Positions 1 through 5,392 are shown, numbered from the stretch's first letter. The stretch is DNA of 7,902 bases from Rubrobacteraceae bacterium (GCA_029240775.1 JARDZQ010000057.1:1-7902), one strand, 5' to 3'. Notes: generated by a model not told the origin, from the sequence alone. Translations and numbers: made by a program.

Positions 1-14
1 GGCAACTACTGACC

Positions 15-31
15 CGTGACAATGTGTCACG
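15..31. promoter_or_regulatory. Small perfect inverted repeat upstream of the first gene
   Basis: CGTGACA (15-21) and TGTCACG (25-31) are perfect 7-bp arms around the spacer ATG. The dyad lies about 110 bp upstream of the TTG start at 139, in a stretch with no convincing gene, so it could be an operator or activator site for the membrane protein gene. A 7-bp dyad is expected by chance somewhere in a window this size, so only its position makes it worth noting. I did not find a confident -35/-10 pair beside it; TAGAAT at 80-85 is a possible -10 without a good -35. Confidence 0.25.
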
Positions 32-123
32 CCGGGATACGGTGGCACCTGCTTGATGGCGGTGGGACACCGCGTTCCGTAGAATGGCTATATCTCCAAC
101 AATGCAAGGGGCCAACAACCGAT

Positions 124-132
124 GGAAAGGAG
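124..132 (+). promoter_or_regulatory. Ribosome binding site that fixes the TTG start
   Basis: GGAAAGGAG ends 6 nt before TTG at 139. It is the only good Shine-Dalgarno sequence near the 5' end of the frame, and it shortens the gene by 41 codons relative to the longest possible reading. Confidence 0.6.
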
Positions 133-138
133 CCCCTT

Positions 139-852
139 TTGTCCGCACCGAACATCGCCAGGTGGATCGGTATAGGTCTGCTTGGCCTGCCCCTCTACGG
201 AGCTTTGACATTTTGGTCAAGCCTCGATCCCCAGCCCGACCCGAACACCCGCTACGAGGCATGGTCTCGCTTCGTTACCACCGACCACTACGTGCTGAGC
301 CACCTGCTGGGCAGCATACTCGGTCTGATCCTAGCGATCTTCGGCACGTTTGCCTTAGGCGCCTACCTCGCCAGAAGCCGCGACCCACGCCTGGGGTTGG
401 TGGCTATGGTCATGACCGTTCTGGGCAGCGCCCTGTTCCTGCCGGCGATGGGGGTCTCTACCTTCGCCACGCCCGAGGAGGGGCAGGCCTACCTGGCCGG
501 CATAGAGGAGTTCGCCGAGCTGCCCCCTATCTTCGCTGATACCGCGTTCGCGGTGACCTCCCTGCTGGTCATCGTGCTCCTCTTCGTGGGCAACGTGCTC
601 TTGGGAGTAGCAGTCTGGCGCTCCGGGACGCTACCCAGGTGGGCGGGGGCCCTCTGGGCTGCCGCAGCCGTGTTCATGTATCCTCTGGGAATCGTGTACG
701 CGGCGGTGATCCTCGGCGTCCAGAGCACACCGAGAACGGTGCTCGTGGGGGCGTTGCTGATAGTGATAAGCGGGGCGTGGATGGCGTGGAGCGCCCTCCG
801 CCGACCCTCTGCCGAGCCCTCGGTCGTAGCGGCCCAGCCGAGGGTGCGATGA
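139..852 (+). CDS. Polytopic membrane protein of unknown function (about six helices)
   Basis: I do not recognise this 237-residue protein. It is almost entirely hydrophobic, with six likely membrane helices at roughly residues 8-28, 52-76, 84-104, 132-157, 165-188 and 196-215, separated by short charged loops. The loop after helix 1 is Pro/Asp rich (DPQPDPN). The C-terminal tail is short, cytosolic-looking and Arg/Pro rich, ending PRVR. I chose the TTG at 139 because GGAAAGGAG at 124-132 lies 6 nt before it, a strong ribosome binding site. The frame stays open back to position 16, but that N-terminal stretch is Trp/Cys rich, has no ribosome binding site and does not look coded. The next gene, 156 bp downstream on the same strand, is also a polytopic membrane protein with a similar PRVR tail, so the two may be co-expressed. 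No enzymatic motif is visible and no function is assigned. Confidence 0.75.
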   Translation: MSAPNIARWIGIGLLGLPLYGALTFWSSLDPQPDPNTRYEAWSRFVTTDHYVLSHLLGSILGLILAIFGTFALGAYLARSRDPRLGLVAMVMTVLGSALFLPAMGVSTFATPEEGQAYLAGIEEFAELPPIFADTAFAVTSLLVIVLLFVGNVLLGVAVWRSGTLPRWAGALWAAAAVFMYPLGIVYAAVILGVQSTPRTVLVGALLIVISGAWMAWSALRRPSAEPSVVAAQPRVR

Positions 853-1008
853 TCAACCCCTAGCGTGCTTCCGACGACACCCCTTCCACGCGCTCGGGTG
901 AATACGCCAGCAATGCGCGCAGCGGCTCCCTCGTAGCCCTGCATAGGTACAGAGGTAAGCTGTCCGAGTTCGCGGCGAGGGGCCAAGGCGAGATGGAAGG
1001 AGATAAGA

Positions 1009-1941
1009 GTGACCACCGCCGCACCACCGGCTCGCACGACCCCGACGACTAGGGCCTTCCCGCTGAAGTACTTCGTCCTGGCCTTCGCGTTCACCTGGGC
1101 CTTGTGGTTGCCGGCGGTGCTCGAAGCGCGGGGCCTGATCTCGCCGCTCCCCGTACCGGCGCAGGCCATCGGCGCCTTCGGTCCGCTGGTGGCCGCCGCG
1201 GTGGTCACCGCTCAGGAGGGCGGACGAGCGGGGCTACACTCCCTGTTGAGGCGGATCGTGCGCTGGCGCGTGGCACCCGTCTGGTACGGTGTAGCCCTCC
1301 TGGGACCGCTCGCGCTCACGCTGGGCTCGATGGCTTTGCACGTGGCGTTGGGGGGGCAGCCGCCTGGTCTCGGGGCGCTGATCGGAGCCCTGCCGATGGT
1401 GCTGATAATTTTCGTCTACATGATGATCTTCGTGGCGCTGGGCGAGGAGGTAGGCTGGAGGGGCTACGCCCTCCCTGTACTGCAGGCAAGATACAGTGCG
1501 CTCCTCTCCAGCGTCATCCTGGGCGTGATGTGGGCCCTGTGGCACCTGCCGCTCTACTTCAACCCCGACACCTTCTACAGTAACCTGCCCTTCGGCCTGT
1601 GGCTCGCGTACCTGCTCCCGTTCACGATCCTCATCACCTGGGTGTTCAACTGCACGGGGGGAAGCGTGCTGTTGGTCATGTGCTTCCACGCCGCCATGAA
1701 CGCTACCACCGACCTGTGGAAGGTACTGCCCGAGTACTCGGGGGGCGAGACGAGCTTGAGCGCGGCCGAGGCCGCCGCAGCAACCGTGCGCATCAACCTC
1801 ATGAGTGCCATCGTGCTGTGGGTTGCGTCCGCAGCAGTGGTGCTCCTCTACGGACAGCGCAACCTCTCGCGCCGTCCCAGAGAGGTCTTGAGTGCGCCCA
1901 GCGCCGAGTCCGCCGAGCCGAAAACACCGCGAGTACGGTGA
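1009..1941 (+). CDS. CPBP family intramembrane metalloprotease
   Basis: This 310-residue membrane protein carries the three signature motifs of the CPBP (CAAX protease and bacteriocin-processing, Rce1/Abi-like) family. They are EEVGWR with Glu146, Glu147 and Arg151, a WALWH segment with His179, and FHAAMN with His227 and Asn231. In the family these residues form a glutamate/histidine active site inside the membrane, which cleaves or processes peptides; substrates of bacterial members are mostly unknown. About eight hydrophobic segments are present: the first at residues 19-40, the motifs in the central ones, and the last at about 262-281. A Ser/Pro/Arg tail ends PRVR. The GTG start at 1009 is supported by GGAAGGAG at 995-1002, 6 nt upstream. 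Length and motif order are normal for the family and nothing appears damaged. The 156 bp before it hold no gene that I can support. Physiological role is unknown. Confidence 0.9.
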   Translation: MTTAAPPARTTPTTRAFPLKYFVLAFAFTWALWLPAVLEARGLISPLPVPAQAIGAFGPLVAAAVVTAQEGGRAGLHSLLRRIVRWRVAPVWYGVALLGPLALTLGSMALHVALGGQPPGLGALIGALPMVLIIFVYMMIFVALGEEVGWRGYALPVLQARYSALLSSVILGVMWALWHLPLYFNPDTFYSNLPFGLWLAYLLPFTILITWVFNCTGGSVLLVMCFHAAMNATTDLWKVLPEYSGGETSLSAAEAAAATVRINLMSAIVLWVASAAVVLLYGQRNLSRRPREVLSAPSAESAEPKTPRVR

Positions 1942-2039
1942 TGGACTCCTCTTGAAACACAGCGGCTCTCTAGACAGCGGAAGTTCACGCTACCTACCAG
2001 AGTTATCATCGGGGGGAGGCAGTATACGGAAACCTGGAA

Positions 2040-2246
2040 GTGGCCGCAGGGTATGATGAGATCATCATACCCTACACGCGGTGCTTCCTGAAGGGCACAG
2101 AGCTTACCGAGAACGTGACGCTCCAGAGGTACAACGAAGCCAACTTCGCCAACCACCAGGACATCTACAACGACCCGCATGCCCAGAAGCTGGTCTTCAA
2201 CGCCCTCCGCAGGCACAGGCCGGCCAAGCCGGAGCGGGTCTCCTAG
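2040..2246 (+). pseudogene. C-terminal remnant of a lipase-like alpha/beta hydrolase
   Basis: The frame encodes about 68 residues resembling the C-terminal end of class 2 triacylglycerol lipases and related alpha/beta hydrolases. It has a YDEIIIPYT segment, where these enzymes carry the catalytic-acid loop, then NVTLQRYN, then ANHQDIYNDPHAQ with a likely catalytic His in NHQ, and a final helix LVFNALRR. There is no room for the rest of the enzyme: no lid, no G-x-S-x-G nucleophile elbow, and the CPBP gene ends at 1941. In-frame sequence is open only from 1974, and the GTG at 2040 has no usable ribosome binding site. I therefore read it as a truncated leftover and not as a short gene. Its TAG stop (2244-2246) overlaps the stop of the convergent transporter gene. 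The family call is from remembered motif shape and is moderately sure. Confidence 0.5.
2048..2073. repeat. 26-bp near-perfect palindrome (12-2-12)
   Basis: AGGGTATGATGA (2048-2059) and TCATCATACCCT (2062-2073) are exact reverse complements separated by GA. The palindrome lies inside the lipase remnant, over the GYDEIIIPY codons, so both strands read almost the same peptide there (GYDDLIIPC on the minus strand). No T-run follows, so it is not an obvious Rho-independent terminator. It could be a protein binding site, a cruciform-prone site or a coding coincidence. Confidence 0.6.
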
Positions 2247-3520
2247 ACGTCCGTCCTTCTGGGTGTCCGGCCAACGTTGCCGCTCTTCTCTATCATAAAC
2301 GCGGCTACGACGGCTCCCGACAGAAAGGTGAGCGCTCCCGCGCTCCCTATAGCCCAGGAGATGCCAAGAGTGTCGGCCATGATGCCGGCGGAGAGCGCGC
2401 CGACTGCGTAACCCAGATCCCGCCAGAAACGGTAGACGCTCAAGGAGCGCGCCCGCCAGGAGGGGTGGGAGTTATCCGAGACGGCGGCGATGAGGCTGGG
2501 GTAGACCATAGCGGTCCCCACGCCCAGGAGGATGCTCCCGAGGAGCCACCACGCAAAGCCTCCGCCCGCCACGATCTCGAAGATGCCCGCGGCCTGCACC
2601 CACATGCCGCCCATGATCATCCACTTGCGTCCCAGGCGGTCGCTCAGGGACCCGGTTGCCACCTGCAGCGTGCCCCACACCGCGGGGTAGATGGCTTTGA
2701 GGATACCGATACGCTCGACGCCGAGGCCGAAAGCCGAGAAGAAGATGGGGAACACGCCCCAGCTCATGCCGTCGTTGAGGTTGTTCACCAGGCCCGCTTG
2801 CGAGCAGGCGAAGAGGTTGCGGTCCTTCAAGGAGGTGAGAGCGAAGACCTCCCGGAAGGTCAGGCGGCTGGGCTCCGGAGGATGGGAGTCCATCTCCAGC
2901 CGGACGTGCCCGCCGGTATCCCGCACCAGGAAGATCGAAGACAGCAGCCCCAGTACGACGTAGCCCACACCCAGGTAGAAGGGCTCAGGCCTGAGCCCGT
3001 AGACGGACGCGAGGTATCCGGTCGCAAGCGCCGTCAGCCCGACGGCCAGGTAGCCGGCGAACTCGTTGAGGCCCACGGCGAGCCCTCGTCCCCTGGGCCC
3101 CACCAGATCTATCTTCATCAGCACCGTCATAGACCAGGCGAGCCCCTGGTTCACGCCGAGCAGGATGTTGGCCGCGACGATCCAGCCCCACGAGGGGGCG
3201 AGCATGATCATGAACGGCACCGGGACGCCGGCGATCCAGCCGGCCACCAGGACCTTCTTCCTGCCGAAGGCGTCAGCCAGGGTGCCGGAGAGGAGGTTGG
3301 AGAACGCCTTTACGACCCCGAATGAGACGATGAACGAGAAGATGGCGGTCTTCAGGACGAGCCCGAACTCCCGCGCGCCGACGAGCGGGACGACGGTGCG
3401 CTCGAGGCCGACCATCCCGCCCACGAAGGCGTTGACCACGACGAGCAGCGCGAACTGCCGCCCGTTCTCCCTCAGGCCAAGCCGGACGGTTCCCCCCTCC
3501 CCGGTCCCGGCCCTGAGCAT
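2243..3520 (-). CDS. Major facilitator superfamily transporter
   Basis: The 425-residue product is a 12-helix MFS permease in two six-helix halves. The MFS motif A appears twice, in the loop after helix 2 (GTLADAFGRKK, residues 79-89) and at the equivalent place in the second half (GSLSDRLGRK, residues 290-299). A charged cytoplasmic loop at about residues 201-235 joins the halves. The substrate cannot be read from the sequence. As the last gene after rhodanese, TusA and DsrE it may export or import a sulfur compound or its toxic partner ion (inference). I chose ATG at 3520 because it overlaps the TGA of the preceding small ORF as TGATG, the arrangement expected for coupled translation. A GTG at 3559 in the same frame would add 13 polar residues, but GAGGAG runs into that codon with no spacing. 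The stop at 2245-2243 overlaps the convergent lipase-remnant stop. Confidence 0.88.
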   Translation of the reverse strand: MLRAGTGEGGTVRLGLRENGRQFALLVVVNAFVGGMVGLERTVVPLVGAREFGLVLKTAIFSFIVSFGVVKAFSNLLSGTLADAFGRKKVLVAGWIAGVPVPFMIMLAPSWGWIVAANILLGVNQGLAWSMTVLMKIDLVGPRGRGLAVGLNEFAGYLAVGLTALATGYLASVYGLRPEPFYLGVGYVVLGLLSSIFLVRDTGGHVRLEMDSHPPEPSRLTFREVFALTSLKDRNLFACSQAGLVNNLNDGMSWGVFPIFFSAFGLGVERIGILKAIYPAVWGTLQVATGSLSDRLGRKWMIMGGMWVQAAGIFEIVAGGGFAWWLLGSILLGVGTAMVYPSLIAAVSDNSHPSWRARSLSVYRFWRDLGYAVGALSAGIMADTLGISWAIGSAGALTFLSGAVVAAFMIEKSGNVGRTPRRTDV

Positions 3521-3639
3521 CAGTCCGACTTCGTCGTGCTCCACACGCCGATCAGGCACTCCTCGGCGTACGCTTCTCGGAGCGTCTGCCGCACGACGGT
3601 ATCGTCGAGGTTCTGCTCTCCGATCAGACGGTCGCTCAT
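3520..3639 (-). CDS. Small 39-residue protein coupled to the MFS gene
   Basis: ATG at 3639 is preceded by AAAGGA with a 5-nt spacer (minus-strand GAAAGGATCAGG then ATG). It opens a 39-codon frame ending in TGA at 3522-3520, which overlaps the ATG of the MFS transporter by one base. The product begins MSDRLIGEQNLDD and ends GVWSTTKSD. It is soluble and mostly charged, with a probable central helix around VRQTLREAYAEE and one Cys at residue 28. I do not recognise a family. It could be a leader peptide that tunes transporter translation, a small accessory protein, or the surviving end of a longer gene. The good ribosome binding site and exact stop-start overlap are the arguments that it is translated. 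Confidence 0.5.
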   Translation of the reverse strand: MSDRLIGEQNLDDTVVRQTLREAYAEECLIGVWSTTKSD

Positions 3640-3751
3640 CCTGATCCTTTCTCGCGCGTCGTAGCGTTCGACGCTCCGGCGAGGGGATGGCGCCGGGCGG
3701 GTTTCGAGCGAAGAAGCGCGGTCTGACCGGGCTATTTCGGCACCTGCACTC

Positions 3752-4126
3752 TTAAAAAGAGACCACGCTGCGCTCTGCGACCATCTGAGAGAAGCCTACA
3801 GGATCGGTGAACTGCGCCCCCAGCACCGCAAGGTCCGCCTCGGTCACCCCACGGGCGACCGCGCACGAGCCTCAGACGTAGACGGGTATCCCGAAGTCCC
3901 TGACCTTCTCGACGAGCTCCCTCAGCGGCGGGAAGCCAACGCCGTGCACAGCGTCGATTATGCCCGGCTTGACGAGGGCCGCCGCCTCTCCTAAGAGCGC
4001 TATGCAGCAATCTATCTCCGCACTCCCCGCACCCGTGGCTACCAGAAACGGCAGCGTAGCCAGCGTGGGATCGTCGGTTGCGTGGGTGGCTACGTACATC
4101 AAGGGTCTCTGGTCGTTATCCGCCAT
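3752..4126 (-). CDS. DsrE-like sulfur carrier with in-frame TGA (candidate selenoprotein)
   Basis: From ATG at 4126 the frame encodes 84 residues, meets TGA at 3874-3872 (codon 85), then continues for 39 sense codons to TAA at 3754-3752, giving 124 codons in all, a normal DsrE-family length. The N-terminal half shows THATDDPTLATLPF, typical of DsrE-like proteins, and CC at residues 40-41. After the TGA come GSCAVARGVTEADL and a terminal VVSF, both expected of an intact family member. Relatives normally have Cys at the TGA, making CGSC, so selenocysteine would give UGSC. DsrE-family proteins bind and relay sulfane sulfur on conserved cysteines, usually with TusA, which is the gene just upstream. 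Start choice is firm: AAAGGAGGTGAG (4144-4133) precedes the ATG with a 6-nt gap. If TGA is only a stop, this is an 84-residue fragment without its key motif. Confidence 0.75.
3841..3861 (-). promoter_or_regulatory. Candidate bacterial SECIS stem-loop after the DsrE TGA
   Basis: Reading the minus strand from the base after the TGA, nt 11-18 (CGGTCGCC) pair with nt 24-31 (GGTGACCG), giving eight pairs including one G-U. They close a five-base loop CGTGG at nt 19-23. The apical loop therefore starts 18 nt after the UGA and has G as its second base, matching as I recall the general bacterial SECIS pattern (small upper stem, loop about 16-37 nt away, G among the first two loop bases). The bulged U known from the E. 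coli element is not evident. GC-rich DNA makes such stems fairly easily, so this is supportive but not decisive. Confidence 0.4.
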
Positions 4127-4129
4127 CGT

Positions 4130-4351
4130 TTACTCACCTCCTTTCGTTATCTCCATCCGGAAGATCTTGCCGTCATCTTCGGTAATCTGCCAGGAACACC
4201 CCCTTTGCTCGACGAGACGAGGGATGGTCTGCCGGGCAGGGAGGTAGTCCGAGATCACCACCAACGTGGCTCCAGCGGGGAGCTTCTTGAGCGCTGCCAG
4301 GGTATCTCCGGTCGGTCCCGGACAGGTGCTGCCTCGCAGGTCTAGCTCCAC
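4130..4351 (-). CDS. TusA-like sulfurtransferase (SirA/YedF family)
   Basis: The protein of 73 residues from GTG at 4351 starts with a beta strand, ELDLRG, followed by STCPGPT, the CPxP sulfur-accepting motif of TusA/SirA/YedF proteins with the active Cys at residue 10. A helix (DTLAALKKLP), a strand (TLVVISD) and a second helix (IPRLVEQRG) complete the small two-layer fold; length is typical. It would accept sulfane sulfur from the rhodanese and pass it to the DsrE-like protein encoded next, with which it is closely spaced (stop at 4132-4130, DsrE ATG at 4126). The start is odd: GTG at 4351 has only a weak upstream sequence, whereas a near-perfect Shine-Dalgarno at 4397-4388 stands three bases before an in-frame ATC at 4384-4382. 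ATC initiation would add SREALGSERA ahead of the GTG. The family call is firm and the start is not. Confidence 0.85.
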   Translation of the reverse strand: MELDLRGSTCPGPTGDTLAALKKLPAGATLVVISDYLPARQTIPRLVEQRGCSWQITEDDGKIFRMEITKGGE

Positions 4352-4387
4352 CGCCCGTTCGCTACCGAGCGCTTCTCGAGAGATGGT

Positions 4388-4397
4388 CTCCTCCTTT
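4388..4397 (-). promoter_or_regulatory. Strong Shine-Dalgarno pointing at a non-standard ATC start
   Basis: The minus strand reads AAAGGAGGAG, then ACC, then ATC at 4384-4382, in frame with TusA. This is the second-strongest ribosome binding site in the cluster, yet no ATG, GTG or TTG in the TusA frame stands at the proper distance. The overlapping ATG at 4400-4398 opens another frame that stops after 12 codons. Confidence 0.55.
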
Positions 4398-4440
4398 CAT
4401 TTGAGGGCCTTTCAGACTGGCGCGGAAGACGCACCGAACG

Positions 4441-4503
4441 TCAGCGACCTCTTTCCGGCAGGGCGCCGGCGATCGGCTGCTGTATGTGTCCTCCAGGTGC
4501 CAT
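4441..4503 (-). CDS. Possible 20-residue ORF between rhodanese and TusA
   Basis: ATG at 4503-4501 follows AGAGGTGAGAGA, a reasonable ribosome binding site, 4 nt after the rhodanese stop. The frame encodes 20 residues, MAPGGHIQQPIAGALPERGR, and ends in TGA. No family is recognised. It is as likely to be chance, or a remnant in the 123-bp gap before TusA, as a real peptide gene. Confidence 0.2.
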   Translation of the reverse strand: MAPGGHIQQPIAGALPERGR

Positions 4504-4507
4504 TCTC

Positions 4508-4867
4508 TCACCTCTTCTCTCTACGGGTCTGCTCCGAACCCGCGCTTGTTCTGAGTAACGCTCTGGCGATCTCGCCCTGTTCTCGCGTCTCGACCGGATA
4601 ACCCGCGGCCCGCCACTCCGGGAAACCCTCGTCGAGGCACCTGGCCCTGAAGCCATGCTGGTGAAGCAGCCGGACGGCCTCGTCGGAGTAGACGCAGTAC
4701 GGGCCGCGGCAGTAGGCCACGACCTCCACATCGCGGGGCAGCTCGGCCAGCCGTCGCCTGAAGGTCTCGACCGGGACGGAGCGCGCGCCGCAGATGTGGC
4801 CCTGCTCGTACTCGACCTCCGGACGGACGTCGATGACGGTCACGGTCCCGCCGTCCATCAGGCGCAA
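4508..4867 (-). CDS. Single-domain rhodanese (detached half of an ArsR-rhodanese fusion)
   Basis: This 119-residue frame is a complete rhodanese domain. It has a TVTVIDVRP first strand with the usual DVR, GHICGARSVP (the GHIxGA signature), and the active-site loop CRGPYC with catalytic Cys53, then a helix and FPEWRAAGYPVE near the end. Rhodaneses move sulfane sulfur from thiosulfate or persulfides onto the active Cys and on to acceptors such as TusA, encoded downstream. In relatives I recall, this domain is fused behind the ArsR domain with a linker like DREELLRLMDGGTVTV. The same linker is readable here but in a different frame from ArsR. Translation could start at TTG 4867, which has AGAGAGG 5 nt upstream, or at ATG 4858, whose A is shared with the ArsR TGA (TGATG). 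The last 20 residues are a polar Arg-rich tail. Domain call firm, start uncertain. Confidence 0.85.
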   Translation of the reverse strand: MRLMDGGTVTVIDVRPEVEYEQGHICGARSVPVETFRRRLAELPRDVEVVAYCRGPYCVYSDEAVRLLHQHGFRARCLDEGFPEWRAAGYPVETREQGEIARALLRTSAGSEQTRREKR

Positions 4868-5244
4868 GAGCCCCTCTCTCTGTCCACGGCCTCGAGCTCC
4901 TCGCGGTCGGTGAAGTAATTCTCTACCAGCCGCTCGATCTCCGCCAGCCGCGCGCTTCCGACGTCGCGCAGCGTCCGCCAGAGCCCGTAGACCTCCGGCG
5001 CAGCTAGCCGATAGACGACGTTCAAACCCCGCTTTTCAGCCTCGACCAGCCGCGCCCGGCGCAAGACCTGGAGGTGCGCGGAGGCGTTGGCGAGGCTCAA
5101 CTCCGCCTCCCGAGCCAGCTGCTCGACGCTGCGCTCGCCCTGCCCGAGGAGATCCAGGATCTCCAGCCGGTGCGGGTTCGCCAGCGCTTTCCCCAATACC
5201 GCGAACTCGGCGTAGAGACTGTCCTTGAACGCCCTGCTGCCCAT
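4858..5244 (-). CDS. ArsR/SmtB-family transcriptional repressor
   Basis: The 128-residue protein is a winged helix-turn-helix regulator of the ArsR type. LGKALANPHRLEILDLLGQGERSVEQLA at about residues 17-44 is the first part of the fold, SLANASAHLQVLRRARLVEAEKRG is the recognition helix and start of the wing, and a C-terminal helix follows. There is no CxC metal-binding motif in the DNA-binding region, and the only Cys lies in the final RERGSCA tail, which looks like out-of-frame linker. Metal or persulfide sensing by this half alone is therefore unlikely; in fused relatives the rhodanese Cys probably does the sensing (inference). The stop follows directly after an AG repeat at 4881-4874, and removing two bases there would fuse the frame to rhodanese. 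The start ATG at 5244 has only a weak ribosome binding site. The product presumably represses its own operon through the dyad at 5263-5286. Confidence 0.85.
   Translation of the reverse strand: MGSRAFKDSLYAEFAVLGKALANPHRLEILDLLGQGERSVEQLAREAELSLANASAHLQVLRRARLVEAEKRGLNVVYRLAAPEVYGLWRTLRDVGSARLAEIERLVENYFTDREELEAVDRERGSCA
4871..4881 (-). repeat. AG dinucleotide tract at the ArsR/rhodanese frame change
   Basis: The minus strand reads AGAGAGAGGGG here. ArsR codons are AGA GAG AGG GGC. Without one AG unit the reading becomes DREGLLRLMDGG and runs directly into the rhodanese, matching the linker expected for a fusion. The tract therefore marks a likely two-base insertion, which could also be slippage-prone. 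Confidence 0.6.
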
Positions 5245-5262
5245 CCGATACCCACAAACCAG

Positions 5263-5286
5263 GTAATCAATAAACTTATTGATTAC
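5263..5286. promoter_or_regulatory. ArsR-type operator, 11-2-11 perfect dyad
   Basis: GTAATCAATAA (5263-5273) and TTATTGATTAC (5276-5286) are exact reverse complements with spacer AC. Size, AT-richness and hyphenated symmetry match operators of ArsR/SmtB repressors, which are about 12-2-12. The dyad begins 19 bp before the arsR start codon and overlaps the proposed -10 and transcription start, the right place for autorepression. Confidence 0.7.
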
Positions 5287-5314
5287 TCTAGAAATAGAGT
5301 GCGTTCCGCGTCAA
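5285..5314 (-). promoter_or_regulatory. Probable vegetative promoter of the sulfur operon
   Basis: On the minus strand TTGACG (5314-5309) is a good -35 and TAGAGT (5290-5285) a fair -10, with an 18-bp spacer. A transcript would begin near 5278, inside the operator dyad. The -10 is one arm of a second small dyad, ACTCTA-GAAA-TAGAGT (5285-5300), which overlaps the operator by two bases. Confidence 0.5.
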
Positions 5315-5392
5315 GAGCTTCGGGACATTTTCCCAGGATTGGATACGAAGCGTTCTTTTCGGCCGACCATTACGGCGGCGCTCTGGAGAAGT

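Noticed and set aside
16..138. N-terminal extension of the first membrane protein from ATG or GTG at 16-22
   Set aside because: No ribosome binding site, composition unlike the rest, and a strong Shine-Dalgarno sits before TTG at 139.
205..220. Inverted repeat TTGAC-N6-GTCAA
   Set aside because: It lies inside the first coding sequence with short arms; expected by chance.
489..1208. Minus-strand 239-codon open frame across the gap between the first two genes
   Set aside because: It is antisense to two well-supported membrane protein genes, low complexity Ala/Thr/Arg, with no motif.
2081..3325. Plus-strand 414-codon open frame opposite the transporter
   Set aside because: It is the antisense shadow of the MFS gene in GC-rich DNA: rich in Gly, Arg, His, Pro, with no domain and no ribosome binding site.
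3656..3674. Possible terminator between DsrE and the 39-aa ORF
   Set aside because: The stem is only 6 bp with a 7-nt loop and no following T-run, so it does not look like a Rho-independent terminator; the genes probably stay on one transcript.
4858..4881. Programmed -1 frameshift as the explanation for the ArsR/rhodanese junction
   Set aside because: The zero-frame codons AGA GAG AGG GGC do not form a classic slippery heptamer; a two-base AG expansion or coupled restart explains the junction more simply.
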